Shown in pieces: positions 22,691 to 31,737 of a stretch of 64,000 nt of DNA. The notes under the pieces are model-generated. The model ran no database searches and was not told the DNA's origin. It saw only the letters and a list, made by a program, of their open reading frames with translations. Where the stretch lies: assembly GCA_016721945.1 (NCBI GenBank), contig JADKHC010000005.1, positions 62,001 to 126,000 of the forward strand. Reading direction: 5' to 3'. Both the position numbers and the translations under genes were made by a program. Source of the DNA: Verrucomicrobiota bacterium (GTDB lineage Bacteria > Verrucomicrobiota > Verrucomicrobiia > Opitutales > Opitutaceae). Numbering within the stretch: the stretch's first letter is position 1; every line of letters begins with the position of its first letter.

Positions 22691-24958
22691 TCAGGCGCTG
22701 AGCGTGCCGCCCTTGCTGGCGTTATTCACGAGCTTGCGGTAGCGCGCGAGCCAGCCGGTGTGTTCGCGCTGGATCGGCTGCCAGGATTTACGCCTTTCAG
22801 CTAGTTCGGCAGCATCGACCAGGATGTCGATGCGACGTCCTGGAAAATCGATGCGTAGTCGGTCGCCTTCGCGCAGAATTCCGATTGGACCGCCCTCGGC
22901 CGCCTCGGGCGAAACGTGGCCGATGCATGCACCGGCCGTTCCGCCGCTGAAACGTCCATCGGTAATGAGCGCGACTTTGTCGCCCAACCCCATACCGACA
23001 ATGTAGCTCGTCGGCGAAAGCATTTCCTGCATGCCTGGGCCGCCGCGCGGTCCCTCGTTGCGGATGATCACGATGTCACCGGCCTTCACTTTGCCAGCGA
23101 GAATGCCAGCGCAGGCGTCGTCCTGGCTTTCGAAAATCACCGTCGGGCCTTCAAAGACAAAACCCGGGCCACAGTATGCTTTGAACGCATCACTGATGCC
23201 TGCGGTCTTCACGACAGAACCTTCTGGCGCGAGATCGCCGTAGAGAATCGAGAGGCCGCCGTCCTTCGTGTACGCGCGATCCGCGGAACGGATACAGTGC
23301 TGCGCGTCGAAGCGGAACGCCGGATCGTGCGGCATAAGGCCGGCCGGTTTGGCGATATCAAAGCTCTTTGGATCGTAGTCGTGCGCAGCGCGTGCGATCG
23401 TGCCGGCTGCGTGGAGTCGCGGAACGCGGAGCAAACAAACGATTTTTTTCGCGCCCGATTTTTCGTATTGCCAGATGATGAGCGCAGGCGTGCCGCGCAC
23501 TTCGGCGAGCTCAGCACGAACGAGGCCACGGAATTCGGCGAACTTCGGTTTCAGGCCGGCTTCGATTTCGAGCGCACCGTGCCAGGTGTTGGATGTGTCG
23601 ACTTCGAGTTCGCCCTTCGTGCCGAACAAAGCGCCACAGGCAGCGGCGTCACCGGCATTGAAGGCCGCAGCAAAACGCCAGAGCGCAATCGCGCGGTCAT
23701 CAGCCGGATGGAAAAGCATCGGCTTCGGCACGAGGTTGCCTGTCGCGGTGCGGCCCGCCGGACCCATTTTATCGTTAGGGTCGAGCACGAGCGCTGAGGC
23801 ACCGGACACGCGCACGATGCGCGCTTCGTCGGTGCAGGTCGGCGAGCGCAGATCCCACGCGTCGATGTTTTCGCCCAGCGTTTTTCCGGTGACGGTGAGG
23901 CAATCGTTTTTGAGCGCACCCATGCGTTTGAGTTCGCCGAGGATCGTGTGAATGCCGCCCGCGCGATGAACGTCCTGGATGTGATAATCCGACGAGGGCG
24001 AAACTTTGCAGAGGCACGGCACGCGGCGCGAGATGGCGTCGATGCGCGCGATGTCGTACTCGATGCCAGCCTCACGCGCGATGGCGAGCGTGTGGAGCAC
24101 GGTGTTGGTCGAGCCGCCCATGGCGACGTCGAGCGCGAGTGCGTTGTCAAATGCATCGATTGTGGCGATATCGCGTGGTTTAAGATCGCGCTTCACGAGT
24201 TCGACAATCTGCGTGGCAGCGCGGCGATAGAGCTGTTCGCGCTCTTTCGAGACGGCGAGAATCGTGCCGTTGCCGGGCAACGCGAGCCCGAGCGCTTCAC
24301 AGAGGCAGTTCATCGAGTTGGCAGTGAACATGCCCGAGCACGAGCCGCAGGTCGGGCAGGCGCTCTGCTCCATTTTCAGGAGTTGCTCAGGCGTGAGATT
24401 GCCGGTCTGGAGCGCACCGACGCCCTTGAAAACAGAGATGAGATCGGACTTCTCGGTTGCCGGACGAAGATGCTCCGGGAGTTCGCTCGTCGTATCGGTT
24501 TTTGCGATACCAGCAGCCATCGGACCACCGGAAACAAAGACAGTCGGGATGTTCACGCGCAGAGCGCCCATGAGCATGCCAGGGACGATCTTGTCGCAGT
24601 TCGGAATACAGACCATGCCGTCGAAGCAATGCGCACGCAGCACGGTCTCGACGCAGTCGGCGATCAGCTCGCGCGACGGGAGGGAAAACTTCATGCCCGA
24701 GTGACCCATCGCGATGCCGTCATCGACGCCGATGGTGTTGAAGACAAAAGGCACGCCACCCGCTTCGCGCACGAGACGTTTCACCAACGCGCCGACCTCG
24801 TTGAGATGAGCGTGGCCAGGAATGCAGTCGATGTAGCTGTTGCAGATCGCGATGAACGGCTTGTCAAAATCCGCCTCGGATTCGATCACGCCAGTGGCGC
24901 GAAGCAGACTGCGATGCGGAGCACGTTCAAAGCCCTTCTTGATGATGTCGGAGCGCAT
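22691..24958 (-). CDS. ilvD: Dihydroxy-acid dehydratase with a ~175-residue inserted domain
   Basis: A 755-residue IlvD; most are 550-620. It dehydrates dihydroxy acids to 2-oxo acids in valine, leucine and isoleucine synthesis, using an Fe-S cluster. Family motifs: CNSYIDCIPGHAHLNEVG, PNCDKIVPGMLMGALR, CPTCGSCSGMFTANSMNCLC, LDVAMGGSTNTVLHTLA, and at the end DKVALITDGRFSGGTAGACI. Between LTVTGKTLGENI (about 354-365) and TKDGGLSILYGDLAPEGSVV (about 565) there is normally a link of about 20-30 residues; here there are about 200. The segment 421-520 (DRAIALWRFAAAFNAGDAAA, then TWHGALEIEAGLKPKFAEF) has the look of an NTF2/SnoaL-like fold. The start is the ATG before RSDIIKKGFE; an upstream frame extension lacks family sequence. 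Confidence 0.93.
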   Translation of the reverse strand: MRSDIIKKGFERAPHRSLLRATGVIESEADFDKPFIAICNSYIDCIPGHAHLNEVGALVKRLVREAGGVPFVFNTIGVDDGIAMGHSGMKFSLPSRELIADCVETVLRAHCFDGMVCIPNCDKIVPGMLMGALRVNIPTVFVSGGPMAAGIAKTDTTSELPEHLRPATEKSDLISVFKGVGALQTGNLTPEQLLKMEQSACPTCGSCSGMFTANSMNCLCEALGLALPGNGTILAVSKEREQLYRRAATQIVELVKRDLKPRDIATIDAFDNALALDVAMGGSTNTVLHTLAIAREAGIEYDIARIDAISRRVPCLCKVSPSSDYHIQDVHRAGGIHTILGELKRMGALKNDCLTVTGKTLGENIDAWDLRSPTCTDEARIVRVSGASALVLDPNDKMGPAGRTATGNLVPKPMLFHPADDRAIALWRFAAAFNAGDAAACGALFGTKGELEVDTSNTWHGALEIEAGLKPKFAEFRGLVRAELAEVRGTPALIIWQYEKSGAKKIVCLLRVPRLHAAGTIARAAHDYDPKSFDIAKPAGLMPHDPAFRFDAQHCIRSADRAYTKDGGLSILYGDLAPEGSVVKTAGISDAFKAYCGPGFVFEGPTVIFESQDDACAGILAGKVKAGDIVIIRNEGPRGGPGMQEMLSPTSYIVGMGLGDKVALITDGRFSGGTAGACIGHVSPEAAEGGPIGILREGDRLRIDFPGRRIDILVDAAELAERRKSWQPIQREHTGWLARYRKLVNNASKGGTLSA

Positions 24959-25304
24959 GTTGGTAAAAATGGAAACGGGAGAACGTAGTAGCTCCCGCGC
25001 TTTTTGCCACAACGGAAAAGGGTTCGCAAAAATCTTCGCAACCCGCACCCTCGGTGCCAAAACAAAGCTATCGAGCCGCTTCGATGGCCAACCCAAGATT
25101 GATTTAGAATATGGAACTCAGGAACACTGGAACGAACCGGTTGTATGTGTGCGCAGAAGTCTGAACAACTCCAAGATTGTTGCCGGCTTAAGTTTAAGTT
25201 TGCTGCCCTAGCCGGAACGATGCCGGTGGAAGCGCCGTAACCAAACCGCCTTACATATCCAATTTGGAGCAGTCGGCGGTATTGAACCCAGAGCGAATAA
25301 ACGA
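24959..25304. other. Upstream region of ilvD with one dispersed repeat
   Basis: About 345 bases without a gene. It holds copy 2 of the 43-bp dispersed repeat; no T-box, riboswitch or other structure was recognised. Confidence 0.5.
25108..25150. repeat. Dispersed intergenic repeat, copy 2 of 2 (43 bp)
   Basis: Matches 5351..5393 with three mismatches; the internal inverted repeat is imperfect in this copy. Confidence 0.85.
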
Positions 25305-25913
25305 TTATCGCCCGCGTGCACGCGCCACGACTTGCACGACTGCGGCGCGACCGGTGTGGCCGCTGCCTTCGATCACAGCGCGCTCGATCTCGCGCGCAAC
25401 CAGCAGGTCGAGCCCGGCGAGTTCTTCGCGTAGCGCGGAAAGGGTCATTAACAACGCCACGTCTTTCGGGCCACCCGAACCAAACGCCAGTTGCGCCGGT
25501 GTGTAAGCTTCGAGAATAAAAACGCCGCCCGGCATCAATCCACGCACGACTCCCGCATAAACCTTGCGCCGCAAATCCACCGGCAGGTGCACAAAGATCG
25601 ACACGATGCCAGCCCAGCGGCCCGGTTCGATCACAGCGGTTTCCAAGTCTGCCACCTGCGTCGCGATCTGCACGCCGCGCGTTGCCGCGAGCTGCCTTGC
25701 TTTGGCCAAACCCACTGCCGACTGGTCGAGCGCAGTTACATCGTGGCCGAGCGTCGCGAGATGCACCGCGTTTCTCCCCTCGCCTTCGCCAATGCAGAGC
25801 ACCGGTCCCGACGGAATCTGCACGGCCATTTCGGCCAGAAAATCGTTGGGCGCGGTACCGAAAACAAAACCCTCAGCGGCCGCGTAACGATTGTCCCAAA
25901 ACAATGGTTCCAT
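25305..25913 (-). CDS. Class I SAM-dependent methyltransferase (TehB/thiopurine-like)
   Basis: A 202-residue methyltransferase with the SAM motif VLCIGEGEGRNAVHLATLGH, acidic loop DVTALDQSAVGLAKA and the post-motif segment GVFILEAYTPAQLAFGSGGP. The N-terminal WDNRYAAAEGFVFGTAPNDF pattern is shared with the TehB and thiopurine methyltransferase group, which methylates sulfur, selenium or tellurium compounds. Its place 9 bp downstream of a rhodanese gene, at the end of the operon, fits detoxification of a chalcogen compound; the substrate is inference. Confidence 0.82.
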   Translation of the reverse strand: MEPLFWDNRYAAAEGFVFGTAPNDFLAEMAVQIPSGPVLCIGEGEGRNAVHLATLGHDVTALDQSAVGLAKARQLAATRGVQIATQVADLETAVIEPGRWAGIVSIFVHLPVDLRRKVYAGVVRGLMPGGVFILEAYTPAQLAFGSGGPKDVALLMTLSALREELAGLDLLVAREIERAVIEGSGHTGRAAVVQVVARARGR

Positions 25914-25922
25914 ATTGTGACC

Positions 25923-26309
25923 TCACGGTTTGCGCACCGGCAGTCCGGCCGCCTTCCACGCGGAAAACGCGCCTACGTTGGCAACTTTGAGCCCTTCTTT
26001 CGCGAGCAGCGCGGCGGCCCGACCGGAGCGGTTGCCCGAGCGGCAGTAGAGCAGCAGTGTCTTGTCGCGGTTCTTTTCGAGAAACGGTTTCCATTGCGCA
26101 CGCGCGCCACGGAGATCGCTCAAGGCGAGGAGAACCGCCGGTTCGGCCACGCCGGTGTCGGCCCATTCTCTGGCTTCGCGCACATCGATCAGCACAGCGT
26201 TGCCAGTCTTCAGGCGTTCGGCCGCTTCCGTCGAATTCATCGTCGCGACATTGGCACCGAAAGATATCACCGAACTCATGAGAAAAAGAAGAAGGACACG
26301 GAGCAGCAT
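25923..26309 (-). CDS. Exported or membrane-anchored rhodanese-domain protein
   Basis: A 128-residue single rhodanese domain behind a signal/anchor helix (MLLRVLLLFLMSSVISFGAN). The active-site cysteine is in LLLYCRSGNRSGRAAALLAK and the domain start in AVLIDVREAREWADTGVAEP. Rhodanese domains carry persulfide sulfur. 22 bp downstream of the CoA-disulfide-reductase fusion and 9 bp before the methyltransferase. The start chosen begins at the hydrophobic helix; an ATG 33 bases earlier is possible. Confidence 0.87.
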   Translation of the reverse strand: MLLRVLLLFLMSSVISFGANVATMNSTEAAERLKTGNAVLIDVREAREWADTGVAEPAVLLALSDLRGARAQWKPFLEKNRDKTLLLYCRSGNRSGRAAALLAKEGLKVANVGAFSAWKAAGLPVRKP

Positions 26310-26331
26310 GAGATAAAAACTCCAAAAAAGC

Positions 26332-28021
26332 TCATTTTGCAACTGGGGCTGCGGGCGGCTTGGCGGGCGAGCGTGGATCGAAATGGGCGCGAATTCCGCC
26401 TGTCAGGCTTTTGGCCTGAAATCCATTAAGCGCGAGAATGCGGGCCGCGAAGTAGGAGGTCTTGCCGAGCGCGCAAACAGTGACCACGGGCCGTGCACGG
26501 TCGAGTTCGCCAAGGCGGGAACGGAGTTGCGCGAGCGGGATATTGAGCACCGTACGGCCACCTGACGGCAGCGGATACGACTGTACGAGTGCGGGCGGAC
26601 GCGCATCAACAATCTGGATACTTAAATCTGCGGGTAGTTCGTCTACAGGATCGACCAGCCCGTCACGGGTGTTGCACGCGGCCATACCCGCAAGATTAAC
26701 GATATCCTTGGCCGAACCAAATGGTGGCGCATAAGACAGTTCGAGTTGCGCTAGATCGTCGATAGTGAGCCCGCCAGTGATAGCGGCGGCGATTACATCG
26801 ATACGTTTGTCCACGCCAGCGAGGCCGCTGGCCTGCGCCCCTAAGGATGCGACCATCGGCCGGATCCCAGAGCAGCTTGAGGATGATGGGCAGCGCGCCA
26901 GGATAATAGCCGGCGTGGTGGTTGTCGTTAACCGTAACTGTTCGATAGGTTCGGCCAGCAGCACGAAGCCGCTTTTCAGACCAGCCGGTCAGACCGGCGG
27001 CTACTCCGAAAGCGCGGACGATGGCAGTGCCGAGCGCACCGGGAAGCGGCTTGGTCTCGGTCGGGCGGAAGATATGATCGGCAGCAGCGCGGCCTTGACG
27101 ATTGGCAGGACCGCCAAGTGGCACAGCAGTGGCATCGCCCGTGACGAAGTCGCGCACCTCAATGGCGTCGCCAGCTGCGTAAATATCGGGATCGTTCGTG
27201 CGCATGAAGGCATCGACGCGGATGTGTCCACGCGTGCCGAGTTCGAGTCCGGCAGCGCGAGCAAGCGCGGTGTCGGGCCGTACACCGATGGCGAGCACGA
27301 CAAGGTCAGCGGCGATCGAGCGCCCAGATTTAAGCTGGCAAGCGAGCGCTCCGCTTGCGGGCGAAAAACCAGCAATGGCATCGCCAAGCGCGAGGCCGAC
27401 TCCGTGGCGCTTAAGTTCGTCCTCCATAAAAAGCGTCATCGGCTTGTCGAGTGGAGGAAGAAGCTGGTCGAGCATCTCGACGAGCGTCACTGTTTTTTTG
27501 AGATGAACGAACTGTTCGGCCATCTCCAAACCGATGAAACCGGCACCGATTACAATAACGTTTTGTGCGGACGCTGCGGCGGCTTTGATCCGATCCATGT
27601 CCTGAAGCGAGCGCAGTGTAAGAATGCGCGGGTCATCAATGCCCGGCAGCGGCGGGCGCAGTGGTGAAGCACCGGGGGCGAGCACAAGTTTGTCGTACGA
27701 CAACCATTCAATAGCGCCAGAAGCGAGCGAGCGTAGTTGCACGCGTTTTCCAGTGCGATCAATTTCAACAGCCTCCGTGCCTGTACGCACGTCGAGGTTA
27801 AGCATGGCCTTGAGCGTTTGCGGTGTCTGCAACGCCAGCGACGAGCGATCAGTGATCTCCCCGCCGACGAAATAAGGCAGTCCACAATTGGCAAAGGAAA
27901 CATCCGGTCCGCGCTCTATGAGCGTGATCTGCGCAGTTTCCGAGAGGCGTCGCGCGCGGGCCGCAGCAGAGGCACCAGCGGCCACACCACCGATAATGAC
28001 TAAACGGAGTGATGAAGACAT
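26332..28021 (-). pseudogene. CoA-disulfide reductase/rhodanese fusion, broken by one frameshift
   Basis: Two frames join into about 563 residues. Frame 1: FAD motif LVIIGGVAAGASAAARARRL, catalytic Cys in VSFANCGLPYFVGGEI, NAD motif VIVIGAGFIGLEMAEQFVHL, and DIYAAGDAIEVRDFVTGDAT. Sense is lost after LLWDPADGRIL and resumes in the next frame as GAQASGLAGVDKRIDVIAAA, then YAPPFGSAKDIVNLAGMAAC, ending with a rhodanese domain (VVTVCALGKTSYFAARILAL). Removing one base near 26841..26846 joins them. Enzymes of this build (CoADR-RHD) reduce CoA disulfide or CoA persulfide using NAD(P)H, with the rhodanese handling sulfane sulfur. Confidence 0.82.
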
Positions 28022-28083
28022 AATGATTTGTATTAACTTTATATATACACCGGCGGTGCAGCACCTCCGGCCAACTCAAAGGT

Positions 28084-28479
28084 TTATTTGACCGGCAGAC
28101 CGGCCTGCGACCAACGGCCGAGGCCGCCGAGATTGGCCACACGGAAGCCTTCCTTTTTCAAGATGCCTGCCGCGACTCCCGAGCGCATGCCGGAGGCGCA
28201 ATAAACGATCAGGAGTTTGTCTTTGTTCTTTTCGAGATAGGGTTTCCACTCGCGACGATCGCCCTGCAAATCGCCGAGCGTGAGCAGCGCCGCAGGTGCA
28301 GCGGCACCACTGCGCCATTCGCCAGGATTGCGTACGTCAATCAGCACCGCGGTACCGGCCGCGATTTGCGCAGCCGCATCGGCCGGTGTGATGCGCGGCC
28401 CGCCGAAAATGAGCGGGCGCAACATGAAGAACGCGATCGCAGCAAGGACGCTGTAGAAGAGAAGTTGTCCAATGGTCAT
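28084..28479 (-). CDS. Membrane-anchored rhodanese-domain protein
   Basis: A 131-residue protein: one N-terminal membrane helix (MTIGQLLFYSVLAAIAFFML) and a rhodanese domain (AVLIDVRNPGEWRSGAAAPA) with active-site Cys in LIVYCASGMRSGVAAGILKK. The second of two stand-alone rhodaneses in the operon, and about half identical by eye to the other. It follows the RND pump by 9 bp and precedes the CoADR fusion by 62 bp. Confidence 0.87.
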   Translation of the reverse strand: MTIGQLLFYSVLAAIAFFMLRPLIFGGPRITPADAAAQIAAGTAVLIDVRNPGEWRSGAAAPAALLTLGDLQGDRREWKPYLEKNKDKLLIVYCASGMRSGVAAGILKKEGFRVANLGGLGRWSQAGLPVK

Positions 28480-28488
28480 GAGATATAA

Positions 28489-31400
28489 TTAGCTTTCTGC
28501 ATCTTTCTGGTTGGCCATGTAATATAGCACCGGCACGGCCATGCGGCTGATGAGCAGCGAGGCGATTTCGCCAAACATCAGGCTGATCGCAAGGCCCTGG
28601 AAAATCGGGTCGGCCAGAATCACGCTCGCACCAACCACCACCGCCAACGCGGTCAGCAGCATCGGCCGGAAGCGCACAGCACCAGCCTCAACCACCGCGT
28701 CGCGCAACGGCAGCCCGTGTTCGCGCCGCAACTCGATGAAATCGACAAGAATGATCGAGTTCCGCACCACAATGCCGGCGCCGGCCATGAAGCCGATCAT
28801 CGACGTGGCGGTGAAAAACGCACCCATTGCCCAGTGCGCCGGAAGGATTCCGATGAGCGAGAACGGTATCGCCGCCATCACTACAAGCGGTGTCACGTAG
28901 CTGCGGAACCAGCCCACCATGATCATCGCGATCAATACAAGCACCACGGCGAAGGCCAGCCCGAGATCGCGGAAAACTTCGAGCGTGATGTGCCATTCGC
29001 CATCCCACTTCATCGCAGGCTGCGTATCGTCGAAGGGCAGCGTGAAATTGAGCACGGCGAGCTTCGCGTTGGTGCCGCCAAACTCCCGCGCATCGATTTT
29101 CGCAATCTCGCGATTCATCGCGAACAAAGCATAAGCCGGACTCTCTACCGCGCCAGCGACATCCGCTGTTACGTAGGTGACCGGTTTGAGATTTTTGCGG
29201 TAGAGATTGCGTTCGCCCGTCGTGCGCTCGATGCGAACGAGTTCACTCAATGGGATCGAGGGCGACCCGGGATCGCGCTCAGACCGAACCCGCAACGTCA
29301 GCAGCGACTCTGGCTGGGAACGGGCAGAAGGCGGCAGCTCAAATACGATATTCACATCCTCGCGCTCGCCCGGCAGGTGCAAGAGATCAGCCTGCATGCC
29401 CTGCGCGCCAAGCTGGAGCGTCTGGGCGATCGTGGTGGCGTTGATGCCATGCAATGCGGCTTTTTCCTTGTCGACCACGTAGCGAACCTTCGGCTGATCG
29501 GCTTCCACATACCAATCAATATCTACAACACCAGCCGACTTCTCCAGGATGCCGCGAATTCTCTGTGCGAGTTTGAGCCGCATCTCCTCGGTCGGGCCAT
29601 AAATCTCAGCCACAAGCGACTGCAACACGGGCGGTCCGGGCGGCACTTCGGCCACGGCAACGGAGGCACCGTATTTCGCCGCAATGGCGGCAACGCGGGG
29701 GCGGATGCGCTTGGCAATGGCGTGGCTCTGGTCGGAGCGCTCGCCCTTGCCCACGAGGTTGACCTGGATGTCGGCCACATTCGGACCGCGACGCATGAAA
29801 TAATGCCGAACCAGTCCATTGAAGTTAAACGGCGAAGCCGTGCCAGCATAGATCTGGTAATCGCGAACCTCGGGCTCAGTGCGGATCACCGCGGCCATCT
29901 CTGAAGCGATGCGCGCAGTCTGTTCCAGCGTCGTGCCTTCGTTCGTATTTAGGATCACCTGAAACTCCGATTTGTTGTCGAAGGGCAGCATTTTGACCTT
30001 CACCGCTCCGATGCCAACGAGGCCCACCGCGGCCAGAAGTAAGAACACTATAACCCCAAGAAAGATCCAACGCCAGCGCGCGTGAGCCAGCAACGGATCC
30101 ATGACCTTGTGATAGATGCGCGTCGACCAATCGTCCGGAGCATGATCGTGGTCGCTCACGGCGGCGTGGCCGTCGCTCGCGCCTGGCTTGCCGCCAACAT
30201 GGCGCTTCAGCACACGAATCGCGGCCCATGGCGTGATCGTAAAAGCAATCACGAGCGAAAAAAGCATCGCCGCAGTCGAACCAATCGGTATCGGCCGCAT
30301 GTACGGCCCCATCAGTCCGCCCACAAAAGCCATCGGCAGGATGGCCGCGATCACCGCCCACGTGGCGAGGATCGTCGGGTTGCCCACCTCGTCGACCGCA
30401 TCGAGCGCAACCTGTCCGAGCGATTTCTGTTCGTTGCCCGGCAAGCGCACGTGGCGAACAATATTTTCCACCACCACGATCGCATCATCCACCAGGATAC
30501 CGATGGAGAAAATCAGCGCGAAAAGCGTGATGCGGTTGAGCGTGTAGCCGTAGAGATAAAAAACCAGCAACGTCAGTGCGAGTGTCGACGGGATCGCGAT
30601 CAGCACGACCATCGATTCACGCCAGCCAAGGAAAATCAAAATCAGGATCGCCACGCCAAACACCGCGATTCCCATGTGGAGTAGGAGCTCGTTGCTCTTT
30701 TCCGCCGCAGTGTGCCCATAGTCTCGGGTCACCGAAACTTCGACATCGGCCGGCAATAACGAACCGCGCAATATCTCCACTTTTCTGAGCACATCGTTAA
30801 CGACGTCGATGGCGTTGGCGCCGGGACGTTTCGCGAGGCTGATGGTGACGGCCGCCTCGGCGTTGCCCGCCTGCGCTCCGCCCGTTCCGTGCAAAACGTA
30901 ATCGGTCGGCTCAGCCGCACCGTCGACGATTGTCGCCACATCGCGCAGGTAAACCGGCATGTCCTTGAAGACGCCGATCACCACCGCGCCAGCATCGGCT
31001 CCATCGCGAATGAACGAACCTGTTTCAAGCAATGTTTCGCTGTTGGCAAAGGCACGCGAGCCAGCCTGCACCTGCCGGTTTGACGCCTGCAGATAAGGCA
31101 CAATCTGCGTCGGCGTGAGCGAGCGAGCGGCCAACGCCGCCGGATCGAACTGCACGCGGACCGTACGCCTAACACCGCCGATCAACGTCGTCTCCGCGAC
31201 CTGTGGGATCGACTTTATCTCATCGTCCACCTGCGCCGCGAAACGCCGCAGCGTCAGATGATCGTATTTTGTGCTGTGCAATGTGAGCGCGAGCACCGGC
31301 ACGTCGTCGATCGAGCGCGGTTTGATCATCGGAAAACTGACGCCCGAAGGGATGCGGTCAAAATTTGTCTGTAGCTTCTGGTTTAGGCGCACCAGCGCAG

Positions 31401-31737
31401 CCTCCAGATCCGTGCCGACCTTGAAGCGCACGATCACCATGCTGTTGCCCGGGCCCGACGTGGAATAGAGATACTCGACGCCCGGGATTTCCCAGAGCAG
31501 CTTCTCCATCGGCCGTGTCACGCGGTTTTCAACCTCGACCGCCGTCGCGCCGGACATCGAAACCATCACGTCGACCATCGGCACTTTGATCTGCGGCTCC
31601 TCTTCGCGCGGAAGCATCAGTACCGCAAAAAGTCCGAGTAGTACCGAAGCGGCGATGGCGATCGGCGTCAGTTTCGAGTCGATAAAAAACGACGCGAGCC
31701 GCCCTGCCATGCCGTAAGCTTTCTTTTCGTCGCTCAT
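28489..31737 (-). CDS. RND efflux permease (AcrB/HAE-type)
   Basis: A 1082-residue inner-membrane pump, full length for the family, with twelve helices and two large periplasmic loops. The proton-relay aspartates are in the fourth helix (IFSIGILVDDAIVVVENIVR). The N-terminal SRKxP-type region reads VTRPMEKLLWEIPGVEYLYS. Its start overlaps the adaptor stop (ATGA). No outer-membrane TolC gene is near, so it must share one encoded elsewhere. The operon context (rhodaneses, CoA-disulfide reductase, ArsR-type regulator) suggests a sulfur or thiol compound rather than antibiotics; that is inference. Confidence 0.92.
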   Translation of the reverse strand: MSDEKKAYGMAGRLASFFIDSKLTPIAIAASVLLGLFAVLMLPREEEPQIKVPMVDVMVSMSGATAVEVENRVTRPMEKLLWEIPGVEYLYSTSGPGNSMVIVRFKVGTDLEAALVRLNQKLQTNFDRIPSGVSFPMIKPRSIDDVPVLALTLHSTKYDHLTLRRFAAQVDDEIKSIPQVAETTLIGGVRRTVRVQFDPAALAARSLTPTQIVPYLQASNRQVQAGSRAFANSETLLETGSFIRDGADAGAVVIGVFKDMPVYLRDVATIVDGAAEPTDYVLHGTGGAQAGNAEAAVTISLAKRPGANAIDVVNDVLRKVEILRGSLLPADVEVSVTRDYGHTAAEKSNELLLHMGIAVFGVAILILIFLGWRESMVVLIAIPSTLALTLLVFYLYGYTLNRITLFALIFSIGILVDDAIVVVENIVRHVRLPGNEQKSLGQVALDAVDEVGNPTILATWAVIAAILPMAFVGGLMGPYMRPIPIGSTAAMLFSLVIAFTITPWAAIRVLKRHVGGKPGASDGHAAVSDHDHAPDDWSTRIYHKVMDPLLAHARWRWIFLGVIVFLLLAAVGLVGIGAVKVKMLPFDNKSEFQVILNTNEGTTLEQTARIASEMAAVIRTEPEVRDYQIYAGTASPFNFNGLVRHYFMRRGPNVADIQVNLVGKGERSDQSHAIAKRIRPRVAAIAAKYGASVAVAEVPPGPPVLQSLVAEIYGPTEEMRLKLAQRIRGILEKSAGVVDIDWYVEADQPKVRYVVDKEKAALHGINATTIAQTLQLGAQGMQADLLHLPGEREDVNIVFELPPSARSQPESLLTLRVRSERDPGSPSIPLSELVRIERTTGERNLYRKNLKPVTYVTADVAGAVESPAYALFAMNREIAKIDAREFGGTNAKLAVLNFTLPFDDTQPAMKWDGEWHITLEVFRDLGLAFAVVLVLIAMIMVGWFRSYVTPLVVMAAIPFSLIGILPAHWAMGAFFTATSMIGFMAGAGIVVRNSIILVDFIELRREHGLPLRDAVVEAGAVRFRPMLLTALAVVVGASVILADPIFQGLAISLMFGEIASLLISRMAVPVLYYMANQKDAES

